Shown here: positions 1 through 9,608 of the stretch, piece by piece
Position numbering within the stretch: the first letter of the stretch is position 1
How the letters are laid out: every line of letters begins with the position of its first letter
Assembly: GCA_963677655.1 (NCBI GenBank)
Contig: OY782089.1
From: Saccharicrinis sp963677655
GTDB lineage: Bacteria > Bacteroidota > Bacteroidia > Bacteroidales > Marinilabiliaceae
Length of the DNA: 64,000 bases
Reading direction: 5' to 3' (one strand)
Translations under genes and position numbers: made by a program
Notes under the pieces: model-generated
The model's input: only the letters and a program-made list of their open reading frames with translations
Database searches by the model: none
What the model was told of the DNA's origin: nothing

Positions 1-591
1 AAAACTGTTGATATTGCCTTAGATGCTGTAGTAGGAGAGTACAAATGGACAAAGAATAGTATGTATTTTAATGCCGCATGGCGAGGTCAGAATCCTGTGC
101 CTACACGTCCCTTTTCAGATTGGAATTATGTGACACTAAAAGGTCGTGGAGTATATGTAGGTGATGCACTGACAATATATAATCCTGTGAAGAAATGGTG
201 GGGTGAAGGTGATGCAAAAATTTGGGTTGATGCAGAGGACTTTCCATCCTTATTTGGTACCGGAACAGAAGATTATTATGGATATTCGTGGGGCGGTATG
301 AGCACCGACTTTTACGAGCATCCTTTCCATGCACAACCTCTTTGTAATGTGTATAATAAGTTGAATAGAAAGCAGGAGAAATTTGTTAAGAATACTTTAG
401 GATATAGTACTGAAACACGCACGCGTGCTTTGGATGGAATCCCATTTGGTAATGCTTTACAGTTGGATATGGAAGTGTGGAGCTGGACCGATTGCGATAT
501 GGCTTATGGCGTTGGTGTGTATTGGTATGGTGATGCATCAACCATATCTAATCGTGTGCCGGATCCGGAAGGCGTATTGACCTCGCATTAA
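1..591 (+). CDS. GH172 (DUF2961) glycoside hydrolase, 3' part
   Basis: The reading frame is open from base 1, so the gene starts outside the window and only its last 196 codons are seen. The segment GTGTEDYYGYSWG, preceded by WWGEGDAKIWVD, is the conserved core of DUF2961 proteins, now glycoside hydrolase family GH172. Characterised members act on fructofuranosides and arabinofuranosides and form beta-jelly-roll oligomers; the substrate of this one cannot be read from the sequence. The 3' end looks natural and a sulfatase gene follows 36 bp downstream on the same strand, so it is probably the first visible gene of a plus-strand operon reaching about 4860. A signal peptide cannot be judged because the N-terminus is missing. 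Confidence 0.85.
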   Translation, partial: KTVDIALDAVVGEYKWTKNSMYFNAAWRGQNPVPTRPFSDWNYVTLKGRGVYVGDALTIYNPVKKWWGEGDAKIWVDAEDFPSLFGTGTEDYYGYSWGGMSTDFYEHPFHAQPLCNVYNKLNRKQEKFVKNTLGYSTETRTRALDGIPFGNALQLDMEVWSWTDCDMAYGVGVYWYGDASTISNRVPDPEGVLTSH

Positions 592-627
592 AATTCAAGA
601 TATAATTTTAACAATACATAAATAAAT

Positions 628-2082
628 ATGAGAATCTATATTGGAGCTTTATTATTATCATTGGTTCTGTTTGGTTTCACCCCAACCAAGACAAAACAAA
701 CAAATCTTAAACCAAACGTTATCGTTGTTTTTATCGATGATGAAGGTTATGGCGATGTTGGATGCTTTGGTGCAACCGGTTTTCAAACGCCCAATATTGA
801 CGAAATGGCCAGTAGCGGTATGCGCTTCACAAATTTTTATGCTGCTCAGCCTGTCTGCAGTGCTTCGCGTGCCGGGTTGATGACTGGTTGCTACCCCAAC
901 CGTATTGGCATATCCGGGGCATTGTTTCCTCATGATACTGTTGGGTTAAACTCAAAAGAGTATACTATGGCTGAAATGTTCCACGATCAGGGGTATGCAA
1001 CGGCATGTGTGGGTAAATGGCACTTAGGGTGGCAAAATGAGTTCCTTCCATTACAACATGGTTTTGATGAATTTTTAGGTCTGCCTTACTCGAATGATAT
1101 GTGGCCACACTCAAATGTTACGGGTGAAAAGAAACCTAAAAGTAGATTTCCGGCCTTGCGTTTAATCGAAGGAAACGAAACCATTGATACCATTGCCAGT
1201 ATTGCCGATCAGGACAAGTTAACTACGCTGTATACCGAAAAGGCAGTTGACTTTATTAACAGAAATGCCAACCAACCATTTTTTCTTTACGCTGCTCATA
1301 CCATGGCTCATATTCCATTGGGAGTGTCTGATAAGTTTAAAGGTAAAAGCGAACAAGGCTTGTATGGTGATGTTATGATGGAAGTAGATTGGTCGGTAGG
1401 GGAAATCATAAAAGCCGTTGAGAAAAATAACTTGACTGACAATACAATCATCATTTTTACAACTGATAATGGGCCCTGGTTAAACTTTGGAAATCATGCA
1501 GGCTCTGCAGGTGGACTGCGAGAAGGTAAAACCACCAGTTGGGAAGGTGGACAAAGGGTGCCTTTTATTATTAAGTGGCCAAATAGAATCCCAGAAGGGA
1601 AAGTCTGTAATAAATTGGCCTGTGCGGTTGATTTACTGCCAACATTTGCATCGATAACCGGGGGGGAACTTTCTGAAAATAAAATTGATGGAGTGGACAT
1701 CTCATCTCTTTTAAAAGGAAATTTTAAAGAAACTCCCAGAGAGACCATTTTGTATTACTATGGTAAAAACAATCTAAATGCTGTTCGTAAAGGTAACTGG
1801 AAACTTGTATTGCCTCATAACTACATGTCGTATAATACAACACCGGGTAAGGATGGGTACGGAGGAAAAAGAATTAAGACAATTGTTGAAGAACCCGAAC
1901 TTTATGACATGAGGCGTGATCCGGGTGAACAGTTTAATGTTATCGAAAATTATCCTGAGAAAGTGGAAGAACTAATGAAGATAGTAGAAAAAGCCCGAGC
2001 AGAATTGGGCGACCGAAATATAGGGATAAAAAAGGGAAGCGAGAACCGTGAAATAGGAAGGGTTTATAAAACCTGTAAATAA
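628..2082 (+). CDS. S1 family sulfatase
   Basis: This 484-residue protein is an exported type I (formylglycine) sulfatase that would hydrolyse sulfate esters on a carbohydrate. A hydrophobic signal segment covers residues 5-18. Metal-binding acidic residues lie in VFIDDEGYGD (D37, D38), and the maturation motif is C77-S-A-S-R81, where Cys77 would become formylglycine. GKWHLG (about residue 130) and TTDNG (about 280) are further conserved active-site segments. The length is normal for the family. It sits between the GH172 gene and a SASA esterase with short gaps, which suggests co-transcription. The sulfatase-maturing enzyme is not in this window. The S1 subfamily and exact sugar target are not assigned. 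Confidence 0.93.
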   Translation: MRIYIGALLLSLVLFGFTPTKTKQTNLKPNVIVVFIDDEGYGDVGCFGATGFQTPNIDEMASSGMRFTNFYAAQPVCSASRAGLMTGCYPNRIGISGALFPHDTVGLNSKEYTMAEMFHDQGYATACVGKWHLGWQNEFLPLQHGFDEFLGLPYSNDMWPHSNVTGEKKPKSRFPALRLIEGNETIDTIASIADQDKLTTLYTEKAVDFINRNANQPFFLYAAHTMAHIPLGVSDKFKGKSEQGLYGDVMMEVDWSVGEIIKAVEKNNLTDNTIIIFTTDNGPWLNFGNHAGSAGGLREGKTTSWEGGQRVPFIIKWPNRIPEGKVCNKLACAVDLLPTFASITGGELSENKIDGVDISSLLKGNFKETPRETILYYYGKNNLNAVRKGNWKLVLPHNYMSYNTTPGKDGYGGKRIKTIVEEPELYDMRRDPGEQFNVIENYPEKVEELMKIVEKARAELGDRNIGIKKGSENREIGRVYKTCK

Positions 2083-2113
2083 TTCTTGTGTCTCGATACT
2101 AATTTTTAAACGA

Positions 2114-2827
2114 ATGAAATCATACATTTTTATTTTAAGTATTCTGATAACATCAGTACTTACATCATATTCACAAAAACAGCAAGGAAAACACTTGTTT
2201 ATTCTTTCAGGACAATCAAATATGGCTCGGTTAAATCCTGCAAAATCTTTTACTCCTGTCATTGAAGCAGAATTGGGAGCAGAAAATATTATTGTAGTCA
2301 AAGATGCCATGGGAGGTCAACCAATACGTCGTTGGTATCGTAACTGGAAACCTTTAAATGGAGTAGAACCTATAGCTCATCCTGATTTATATGATTCGTT
2401 GATGGTTAAAGTATATCCTGCTATAAAGAATGAAAAAATAGCTACTGTAACTTTTATCTGGATGCAGGGAGAACGAGACGCAAAAGAAAAGCACGGAGAA
2501 GTATATGAAGCAAGTTTGTTAGGTCTTTATAATCAGTTAAGCAACGATTTGAATCGAAAAGATATAAACTTTGTGATTGGCAGGATTAGTGATTATGACA
2601 TGGCAAACGAAAAATACCCGCATTGGATCATGATAAGGGATATTCAGAAAAGAGTAGCGGAATCGAATCCTTACTTTGAATGGATAAATACTGATGATTT
2701 GAATGATGGATTAAATAAAAAGGGGATTGTAATAAAAAATGATTTACACATGTCGGTAGTAGGTTATCGAATCATGGGTAAGCGTTTTGCAGAAAAGGCA
2801 ATCTTATTAATTGATCGTAAAAATTAA
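2114..2827 (+). CDS. SASA/SGNH-type carbohydrate acetylesterase
   Basis: A 237-residue exported protein with a signal peptide over about residues 1-20. LSGQSNM places the nucleophile serine at residue 35, as in the sialate O-acetylesterase (SASA, Pfam 03629) group that includes CE6 acetyl xylan esterases. WMQGERDA in the middle and NDLHM near the C-terminus match the later blocks, the last giving the Asp-x-x-His pair. It probably removes O-acetyl groups from a polysaccharide so that neighbouring hydrolases and sulfatases can act. The name sialate in many databases is historical; nothing here points to sialic acid. It lies 31 bp after one sulfatase and 4 bp before another, so it is in the same operon. 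Confidence 0.85.
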   Translation: MKSYIFILSILITSVLTSYSQKQQGKHLFILSGQSNMARLNPAKSFTPVIEAELGAENIIVVKDAMGGQPIRRWYRNWKPLNGVEPIAHPDLYDSLMVKVYPAIKNEKIATVTFIWMQGERDAKEKHGEVYEASLLGLYNQLSNDLNRKDINFVIGRISDYDMANEKYPHWIMIRDIQKRVAESNPYFEWINTDDLNDGLNKKGIVIKNDLHMSVVGYRIMGKRFAEKAILLIDRKN

Positions 2828-2831
2828 ATAA

Positions 2832-4325
2832 ATGACAAATTATTTAAAAAGACTATTATTAATACTAATTAGTATTTTTACTTTGATGTCTTGCTCGAAA
2901 CAAGAAAAGCCCAATATTATTTTTATCATGGCCGATGACCTGGGCTGGCAGGATGTTGGTTTCATGGGAAGTCAATGGTTTGAAACTCCTAACCTCGATA
3001 ATCTGGCAAAGGAAAGCCTTGTTTTTTCGGAAGCTTACATGTATCCAACCTGTTCGCCATCCAGAACAGCTTTACTTACAGGACAACAATCATTTCGCAC
3101 AGGAGTATATACAGTTCCTGTGTTGGAGCGAGGAAATAATCAGACTAATATTTTCTCGCGCTGGACAGTTGGTCATGAGCATCCGGTTTATTCGGAACCA
3201 TTAAATGAGGCAGGTTATAAATTAATTCATTTAGGTAAATGGCATATTGTGGGGCCTGACCCCGAGGCTGAAAAAAATTATCCTTTTGATCATAAGCTAA
3301 AACAATGGGATAATGGCGATGTGAGTTGGGTGGCAAAACATAAAAAAGACTACAAACAATATTATCCCGAGGGACGAGGTTTTCATGAAAACGTGGGAGG
3401 TACCTGGTGGGGAGATCCTGCACGAGGGTATAAAAGAGGTTATAAGTCGGAAAGTGGTGGTTACAAAGCACCATTTAAAAATCCGTTTATTGAAGATAAA
3501 GAAGGAGATGAGTGGTTAACAGATAGATTAACAGATGATGCTATTGATTTTATACAACGAAACAAGAATGAACCCTTTTTCGTGAATCTTCATTATTATG
3601 CACCACATCGTCCTACTGTTCCAAGAAATAAAGAATGGTTTCAAAAATTTTTGGAAAAAGCTCCGGATTTGATAACCGGTCAGGGAATCAAAAGGCTTGA
3701 AGAAATAGCGGGCTATGCAACCATGATACAATCGATAGATGATAATGTAAAGCGTATTTTTGATTACCTGGATAAGGAAGGTCTGCGAGAAAATACTGTA
3801 GTAATATTTACATCAGATAACGGGTTTAATGGTTTACAAAGTAGTACAAATACAATACGTGGTGCCAAGGGAACTGTTTATGAAGGAGGAATCCGAGTAC
3901 CTGCTTTTGTTAATTGGAAAGGGCAAATAACTCCCAGTAGCAACAAAACGCCTATTTGTGGGATGGATTATTTTCCTACATTTTTGGATTTAGCGAATAT
4001 TAAAAATTACAATGGAACACTTGACGGAAAGAGCTTATTGCCTTTGTGGAGAGGAGAAAAAGAAGATGTGCGTCCGTTGTTTTGGCATTTGGCAAGTGCC
4101 TATAAAAATCCTCCTTGCTCTATTATCCGTAAAGGAAAATGGAAATTGATTCAGTTTTTACTTGATGGAAAGGTTGAATTGTATAACCTGGAAGAAGATT
4201 TAAAGGAGAGTAAGAACCTTGCCGACGAAAATAAACAAATTACCGAAGGTTTATTAGATGAACTGGTGAGTTGGCGAAAAGAAAATAAGGTACCGCTTCC
4301 TCCTGCTTCCGCTCTTGAGTTTTAA
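2832..4325 (+). CDS. S1 family sulfatase lipoprotein
   Basis: A 497-residue sulfatase with an SPII lipobox ending in LMSC (Cys21), so it is probably membrane anchored. The metal site segment IMADDLGW (D35, D36) is followed by the canonical maturation motif C74-S-P-S-R78, with Cys74 the predicted formylglycine. GKWHI at about residue 136 and FTSDNGF at about 332 fit the fold. The C-terminal region includes the usual RKGKWKLI segment. It starts 4 bp after the SASA stop codon, strongly suggesting translational coupling. It resembles the window's other sulfatases only at family level. The substrate is not assigned. Confidence 0.93.
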   Translation: MTNYLKRLLLILISIFTLMSCSKQEKPNIIFIMADDLGWQDVGFMGSQWFETPNLDNLAKESLVFSEAYMYPTCSPSRTALLTGQQSFRTGVYTVPVLERGNNQTNIFSRWTVGHEHPVYSEPLNEAGYKLIHLGKWHIVGPDPEAEKNYPFDHKLKQWDNGDVSWVAKHKKDYKQYYPEGRGFHENVGGTWWGDPARGYKRGYKSESGGYKAPFKNPFIEDKEGDEWLTDRLTDDAIDFIQRNKNEPFFVNLHYYAPHRPTVPRNKEWFQKFLEKAPDLITGQGIKRLEEIAGYATMIQSIDDNVKRIFDYLDKEGLRENTVVIFTSDNGFNGLQSSTNTIRGAKGTVYEGGIRVPAFVNWKGQITPSSNKTPICGMDYFPTFLDLANIKNYNGTLDGKSLLPLWRGEKEDVRPLFWHLASAYKNPPCSIIRKGKWKLIQFLLDGKVELYNLEEDLKESKNLADENKQITEGLLDELVSWRKENKVPLPPASALEF

Positions 4326-4503
4326 AGAGGAATAAAAATAATAGATGGTTAGATTTTAGTACTGATCGACATATGTGTTTATGGATGTACTAAAAATGGC
4401 GTTGTATTTATTTTGCAAAAGATGGAAATACAGCAAAAGAGATTTCTGGTTAGGGAATTTCAATGGTTCAAGGAAGAGGTTTTGCTTATCTTTTGAGACA
4501 TGA

Positions 4504-4860
4504 AATGAAATAGAGAGTGAGAATAATCCAAAAACTTTGTTGCTTTATTATAGTGAAGATGTTTTGACGGCATTATTAGGAAAGAGCAAAAAAGGGAGAA
4601 AAAGCTTGATAATTGAAGCAAAAGAAAGGACAGCCTATAGAACTGGTGAATGGGTAATGATTCCAGCCTATAATGGCTTGCCAATAAACAAAAATACCAA
4701 TACAGAAACAGCAATTGCTCCTAATTTTCAATTGTATAACTTGGATGATGATATTGGGCAAAAAAATAATTTGGCACAATCTAATCCCAAATTACTCCAA
4801 AAACTTATTAATGAATTTGAAACTATTAGGGGTAAAGAATATGGTGGTTTGAAGAATTAG
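4504..4860 (+). pseudogene. C-terminal remnant of an S1 sulfatase
   Basis: An open stretch of about 118 codons encodes only the end of an arylsulfatase: LGKSKKGRKSLIIEA, GEWVMIPAYNG and FQLYNLDDDIGQKNNLA match the C-terminal subdomain of many Bacteroidota sulfatases. The N-terminal catalytic part with the C-x-P-x-R motif is absent and no plausible start codon is seen. The 180 bp between the preceding sulfatase stop and this frame contain stops in all frames and no clear sulfatase coding. This is most simply a gene whose 5' three-quarters were deleted. It follows the intact sulfatase in the same direction, as a tandem paralogue would. Confidence 0.75.
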
Positions 4861-5012
4861 TTAATTTGTAGAACGGATATATGACAATAGGAGGTTATTA
4901 AGAGTAAAATAAGTTTTTTATAACACTGATCATATTCTATTTTTTTTTATTGTACTCAGATAATTAAAAATTGTAACAATTATTAATTGCAGGTGTAATA
5001 TTGAAAAAAAAG

Positions 5013-5046
5013 GAGGAGACCGTTTAATAAACAGTCTCCCTTTTTA
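5013..5046. terminator. Bidirectional intrinsic terminator
   Basis: GGAGAC at 5015-5020 pairs with GTCTCC at 5034-5039, and the inner GTTT and AAAC (5022-5025, 5029-5032) extend the stem. Runs of A on the left and T on the right make it work in both directions. It separates the plus-strand sulfatase operon from the convergent T9SS beta-helix gene ending at 5069. Confidence 0.8.
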
Positions 5047-5068
5047 TTTCATAATATTTCAAAATAGC

Positions 5069-6070
5069 CTACTGAACCATTACTTTCTGGCTTACTGTTT
5101 GGCCATTAGCAGTTGTGGCTACAATAATGTAAATTCCTTTGGTTTTTACAGGAATTGTAGTTATTGACTGTTGTTCTAATATATTACTTTGCAAAATACC
5201 TGTGGTGTTATAAACTTTAATACTTGTTGTTTCACCTTCAATAATTATTTTTCCGGAAGTGCTATAGATAGTTAAGGCAACATTTTTTTCTGTAGAAATT
5301 GCCGTGGTTGTCCCAGCCTCATAAGCACCTATTGCAGATGGCGATAGGCGAGTTGTTCCTGCAATGTCTGATGTTGGTACAAAGTCGCCTGTTGCAGCTT
5401 GCTGTTTAATAGCTGTTCCGTTGGCAACAGCGTAGTTAACTCCGGTTGAAGTTGTTGTTATCTCAGGTACCTCTCCATCCATCACAAAATCTATTTCAGA
5501 AGATGTGTAAGCATATGTTGGATCAATGTCGTTTCCTGTTGTACCAAATTCACTTTGCGATTGCATTAAGTTGTTGGTACAGTTAGTTAATACAATATCA
5601 TTAGATCCATCACCTGGTGTTGGATCAGTATTGTTTACATAAATATCTGCATAATAAGAAGCATCTACACCATTTAAAGTAGTACCTAAAATAATATTGT
5701 TGGCAATAACAGCATTAATAGTACCACCTGTACCTTTTGAACCTTCAAACGGATTATGCAGATGAATTAAGCTTTGCATATTATCAATTGTTGCAACATC
5801 ATCACCTTTAATGATACCACAATCAACAAATGTATTGTTTACAAGATTTATATTGTTAGCAACCCAATTGTAAAGAGGTTTAGATTTAATTAAGAAACCT
5901 TCGTCATTACTCTCTGTTATTTCACCAGCAACAACGGTATAATCCCTTGTACAACGTGCAAAAAAACAGTTTTCCATTGTCAGATTCCCTCGAACAAGAT
6001 TAAATATTGGCCAAACGCCATTGTTATTAATGGCTTTGATATCGACCTTTGATAATAAGTTTTCCGGAAC
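5069..6070 (-). CDS. Beta-helix protein with T9SS sorting domain, 5'-truncated
   Basis: The minus-strand frame is open from a stop at 6071-6073 to 5069, but the first Met is only at 5977. Clear coding (VDIKAINNNGVWPIFN) continues upstream of that Met, so the true N-terminus is missing. The middle holds short repeats of the INLVNNTFVDCG type, typical of right-handed parallel beta-helix proteins (pectate-lyase-like or chondroitinase-B-like). The last 75 residues form a type IX secretion (Por) C-terminal sorting domain: a YSTSGKIIIEG strand, KVYNTTG, GIYIIV and the terminal QKVMVQ. An intact version would be secreted to the surface and act on or bind a polysaccharide. With no signal peptide it should not be exported. 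It meets a truncated SusC head to head at about 6040-6070. Confidence 0.78.
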   Translation of the reverse strand, partial: VPENLLSKVDIKAINNNGVWPIFNLVRGNLTMENCFFARCTRDYTVVAGEITESNDEGFLIKSKPLYNWVANNINLVNNTFVDCGIIKGDDVATIDNMQSLIHLHNPFEGSKGTGGTINAVIANNIILGTTLNGVDASYYADIYVNNTDPTPGDGSNDIVLTNCTNNLMQSQSEFGTTGNDIDPTYAYTSSEIDFVMDGEVPEITTTSTGVNYAVANGTAIKQQAATGDFVPTSDIAGTTRLSPSAIGAYEAGTTTAISTEKNVALTIYSTSGKIIIEGETTSIKVYNTTGILQSNILEQQSITTIPVKTKGIYIIVATTANGQTVSQKVMVQ

Positions 6071-7664
6071 TCAAAAAATTGCACCTTCGGCATCTACTTA
6101 TGTACCGATTGTTCACCCGGAGTATGTTGCAGCTAATGGTGGTGATTCAATTTCATTTGATCAGGTTAAAGTTGGTACTGATGATACTAATTATAATTTA
6201 TCAAGTAACTCAACGCTTAGATCAACTTCGTTTAATGCTAACGTTTACTATGATAAAAAACTTTCAAATGGTGTATTTAATGCTAGTGCCGGTTTCTATT
6301 ATTATTTAAAAGAAAATAATGGTTCTACTCAAAATATTGAAAATGATAACACCTACTTAAGAGGTAATTATATTCATAACAATAAATATGTTGTTGATGC
6401 TACCTTATCTTATATGGGAAGCAACAAATATGTTGGAAATGAAAGACATTTTCTTTCAACTGCTTTAGGTACTGCCTGGGTGTTAAGCGAAGAAGATTTT
6501 ATGTCGTCATCAGCTATATTTGATTTCTTAAAACTGAAAGCAAGTTTTGGTATTTTAGGTTATGATGCAGCAACATCATTTCTTCTTTATGAGAACCTGT
6601 GGTCTGATAATGGTAGTACTGCTTTTGGCGAAAAGAACAAGACCTCAGCAACTGTAAAAGATGTAAATATTTGGGGTAATCCTGATTTAGGATGGGAGAA
6701 GGCCCGCGAAATAAATGTGGGACTTGAAGGAGTTGCATTTGACAAACGACTTTTCTTTGAAGCTAACTACTTTAACGAATATCGTTATGACATAGTTGAT
6801 ATTGTAGATGAAAACTATTCTGGTATTTATGGAGACTTCACTATGTATACTAATTATGAGGCTGTAACAAATCAAGGTTTTGAACTAGGATTGGCATGGA
6901 TGGATAAAAAAGGAGATCTTAGTTATACACTAGGATTAAATGCTACTTATGCTAAAAATGAGTTTACTATCAAAGATGAAGTTGCGTATCCTGAGTGGCG
7001 CCAGGAAGAAGGTAAGCCAACTAACGTAATCATGGGTTATGAGTCACTTGGTTTGTTTGGTAAAGATGTGAACTTAGCATCAGCACCTGATCAAAGTGCA
7101 TTGGGAGGTTCTTATGGAGAAGGTGATATTGCCTACAAAGATCAGAATAATGATGGTGTAATTGATGAACTGGATAAAGTTGATTTAGGTGTAAGTTTCC
7201 CAACAACTCAATTAGGTCTTACTTTAGATCTTAATTATAAGCGATTTGGATTGTATGTTTTAGGTACAGCTAGCTTTGGTGTAACCAAACAGTTAACCAA
7301 TACTTATTACCAAAATTATGGAAACTTAAAGTACTCTACTTTAGCCTGGGATGCTTATCACCCAATCCGTAATCCTCAAGGTACGCAACCTGCATTAACA
7401 ACTACTGATTCTCAAAATAATACGGTTACTTCTGATTTCTGGACAGAGTCAGGCAATTTTTTCAGACTTAAAAATGTAGAATTGAGCTATACTTTAGATT
7501 TTAAACCATCAAGTGTGATAAAAAAATCAAAGTTTTTTGTGAGAGGAAATAACCTATTGGTATTATCAAAAATTGATGATTTAGATCCGGAAGCTCCTAA
7601 TGGTGGTGTGACAAATTATCCTGTATTAAGAATGTTAACAGGTGGTGTGTCCGTTTCTTTCTAA
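6021..7664 (+). CDS. SusC-like TonB-dependent receptor, 5'-truncated
   Basis: About 535 residues of the C-terminal half of a SusC/RagA outer-membrane barrel: alternating beta-strand pattern, NNDGVIDELDKVDLG, the late barrel segment FFRLKNVELSYTL, and the ending DPEAPNGGVTNYPVLRMLTGGVSVSF-type terminus (split here: NYPVLRMLTGG then VSVSF). SusC proteins are usually near 1000 residues; the signal peptide, CNA-B-like domain, TonB box, plug and first half of the barrel are all missing. The first plausible starts (TTG 6021, ATG 6030) lie in sequence that is coding on the opposite strand, so no natural start exists. SusD follows 29 bp downstream, the normal susCD order. As it stands it cannot form a working importer. 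Confidence 0.88.
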   Translation: MLLMALISTFDNKFSGTQKIAPSASTYVPIVHPEYVAANGGDSISFDQVKVGTDDTNYNLSSNSTLRSTSFNANVYYDKKLSNGVFNASAGFYYYLKENNGSTQNIENDNTYLRGNYIHNNKYVVDATLSYMGSNKYVGNERHFLSTALGTAWVLSEEDFMSSSAIFDFLKLKASFGILGYDAATSFLLYENLWSDNGSTAFGEKNKTSATVKDVNIWGNPDLGWEKAREINVGLEGVAFDKRLFFEANYFNEYRYDIVDIVDENYSGIYGDFTMYTNYEAVTNQGFELGLAWMDKKGDLSYTLGLNATYAKNEFTIKDEVAYPEWRQEEGKPTNVIMGYESLGLFGKDVNLASAPDQSALGGSYGEGDIAYKDQNNDGVIDELDKVDLGVSFPTTQLGLTLDLNYKRFGLYVLGTASFGVTKQLTNTYYQNYGNLKYSTLAWDAYHPIRNPQGTQPALTTTDSQNNTVTSDFWTESGNFFRLKNVELSYTLDFKPSSVIKKSKFFVRGNNLLVLSKIDDLDPEAPNGGVTNYPVLRMLTGGVSVSF

Positions 7665-7693
7665 TTGTATAACACAAATAAGATATTTAAACA

Positions 7694-9574
7694 ATGAAAA
7701 AGTTAAAATATATAATGGGGTTTTTGCTCGTGTTAGTGCTAATTACCTCTTGTGAAGATTATATGGATACAAAGGTCACCAGTAACTTTGGTGATGAGTA
7801 TGCCTTAGAAAATTATACTTATGTTCAAGGTATCCTGATGAATGCCTATAAGAACATCCCTACACGTATGGATCGTTATGGCAATAATTTTCTGGATGCA
7901 GCAACTGATAATGCCGTAACCAATAATTATGATTCAAATATTTATGCATTAGGTGGTGGTAAATTAAGTGCTTCAAGCAACCCTGTTGGTGTTTGGGACT
8001 TAGCTTACCAAAATATGGCTTATATTCATTTATTTATGGAGATAGGGTTGGATGAAGATAAAGTAACTTACTATTCTGATAGTTATGATAGTAATAGAGA
8101 TTCTATTTTACGCTATAGATTAAAAGGTGAAGCCTTTTTCTTGAGAGCTTATTGGGGGATGGAACTTTTAAGAGTATACGGGGGTGAAGCTGAGAGTGGA
8201 GAAATATTAGGTTACCCGATTATTACTGAATATATGAGTGAAGAGGAGCGCGAAGCAGCTTTTGATATTCCACGTAATACTTATGAAGAATGTGTGCAAC
8301 AGATTTTAGATGATTGCGATAGTGCAATTGTTTATCTTCCTGATGTATATGTTGGTTCTGATGACGATGGTATATTAGGTAGTGTAAATATTGGACGGGC
8401 AACTGACAAAGCGGCTTATGTGTTAAAAAGTCGTGTTGCAACTTATGCAGCAAGTCCGGCCTATAATGGTGGTGTTGATGTTCAGGCTAAATGGGAGCGT
8501 GCTGCTGTATTGAGTCAGGAAGCTATTGATAAAGCAGATTTATCATATTCTGCATTAACTTATAATGATGTTACAGGGCCGGATACAGAAACAACTCCTG
8601 AAGATTATGTATTCCGTAAATATTTTAACAATAATACCGGTGAAACGTATAATTTGCCACCAGCGTATTGGGGGCAAGGTAGAACGCAACCATCACAAAA
8701 CCTGGTGAATGCTTTCCCTATGAGTAATGGTTTTCCTATAACTGATCCTGCATCAGGTTATGATCCGCAAGATCCTTACAGCAATCGTGACCCACGTTTA
8801 AAAAATACAGTGATTTATAATGGCGTTAATGTTGAAGCTAATGGTCGTGAAACAGAGGTGGCTGGCTATATTTTAGAGGATGTTATTGTAAGTATTGATA
8901 CTCTTGCTGAGTATGAGGATGTTTTTGGAAATATCACATATGATGTGGATACAACATTTAAAAGCGTTGAACGAGTTGGTTATGATGGTCCTGGTTATCA
9001 TTACGATAATACGCGTACAGGTTATTATCTGCGAAAATGGATTTCTAATGTAGATAATATGCTTGACGTTAACAATAAGCAAACTGATGATCATTTTAAT
9101 CCTCTAATCCGTGGAGCAGAAGCATATTATAATCTTGCAGAGGCTTCTATTGAAGCTACTGGCACACCTACAGGAGTTGTAGCTGGTTGTACCTTGTCAG
9201 CATATGACATTATTAAATATACCAGAAGTAAGTCAATGGGATTAAGTACTGACGATTATCTGGATTCTCAAATGGCAAGTAGTGATAATTTTAGAGCTTT
9301 AATTCATAATGAGCGCCGTTTGGAATTTGCATTTGAAAACCATCGCTATTTCGATCTTCGTCGTTGGATGGATTTTGAGAAATTAAATGAACCTATTTAC
9401 GGTATGAACCTAACTACTGAATATGATGTAGATACTTATGAAGGAACTGATCCAAATGGTACTTCCGTTTTAGTAGAGGAGCGAGGTTTTGATGACGAAA
9501 AGTATTTCTATAATCCTTTACCTTATGATGAGGTAGCTAAAAGTAATGCTATAGAACAGAATAAGGGTTGGTAG
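7694..9574 (+). CDS. SusD/RagB-family glycan-binding lipoprotein
   Basis: A 626-residue protein with an SPII lipobox ending in LITSC (Cys20). The N-terminal TPR-like helical region and the C-terminal segment with ERRLEFAFENHRYFDLRRW are diagnostic of SusD/RagB proteins. SusD caps the SusC barrel on the cell surface and captures oligosaccharides for import. The gene follows the SusC fragment by 29 bp and precedes a surface lipoprotein by 34 bp, the classical PUL order. The coding sequence appears intact although its SusC partner is not. The ligand cannot be predicted from sequence. Confidence 0.95.
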   Translation: MKKLKYIMGFLLVLVLITSCEDYMDTKVTSNFGDEYALENYTYVQGILMNAYKNIPTRMDRYGNNFLDAATDNAVTNNYDSNIYALGGGKLSASSNPVGVWDLAYQNMAYIHLFMEIGLDEDKVTYYSDSYDSNRDSILRYRLKGEAFFLRAYWGMELLRVYGGEAESGEILGYPIITEYMSEEEREAAFDIPRNTYEECVQQILDDCDSAIVYLPDVYVGSDDDGILGSVNIGRATDKAAYVLKSRVATYAASPAYNGGVDVQAKWERAAVLSQEAIDKADLSYSALTYNDVTGPDTETTPEDYVFRKYFNNNTGETYNLPPAYWGQGRTQPSQNLVNAFPMSNGFPITDPASGYDPQDPYSNRDPRLKNTVIYNGVNVEANGRETEVAGYILEDVIVSIDTLAEYEDVFGNITYDVDTTFKSVERVGYDGPGYHYDNTRTGYYLRKWISNVDNMLDVNNKQTDDHFNPLIRGAEAYYNLAEASIEATGTPTGVVAGCTLSAYDIIKYTRSKSMGLSTDDYLDSQMASSDNFRALIHNERRLEFAFENHRYFDLRRWMDFEKLNEPIYGMNLTTEYDVDTYEGTDPNGTSVLVEERGFDDEKYFYNPLPYDEVAKSNAIEQNKGW

Positions 9575-9608
9575 AATCGTGTTGTACAGAATTAAAAAGT
9601 AATTAAAG

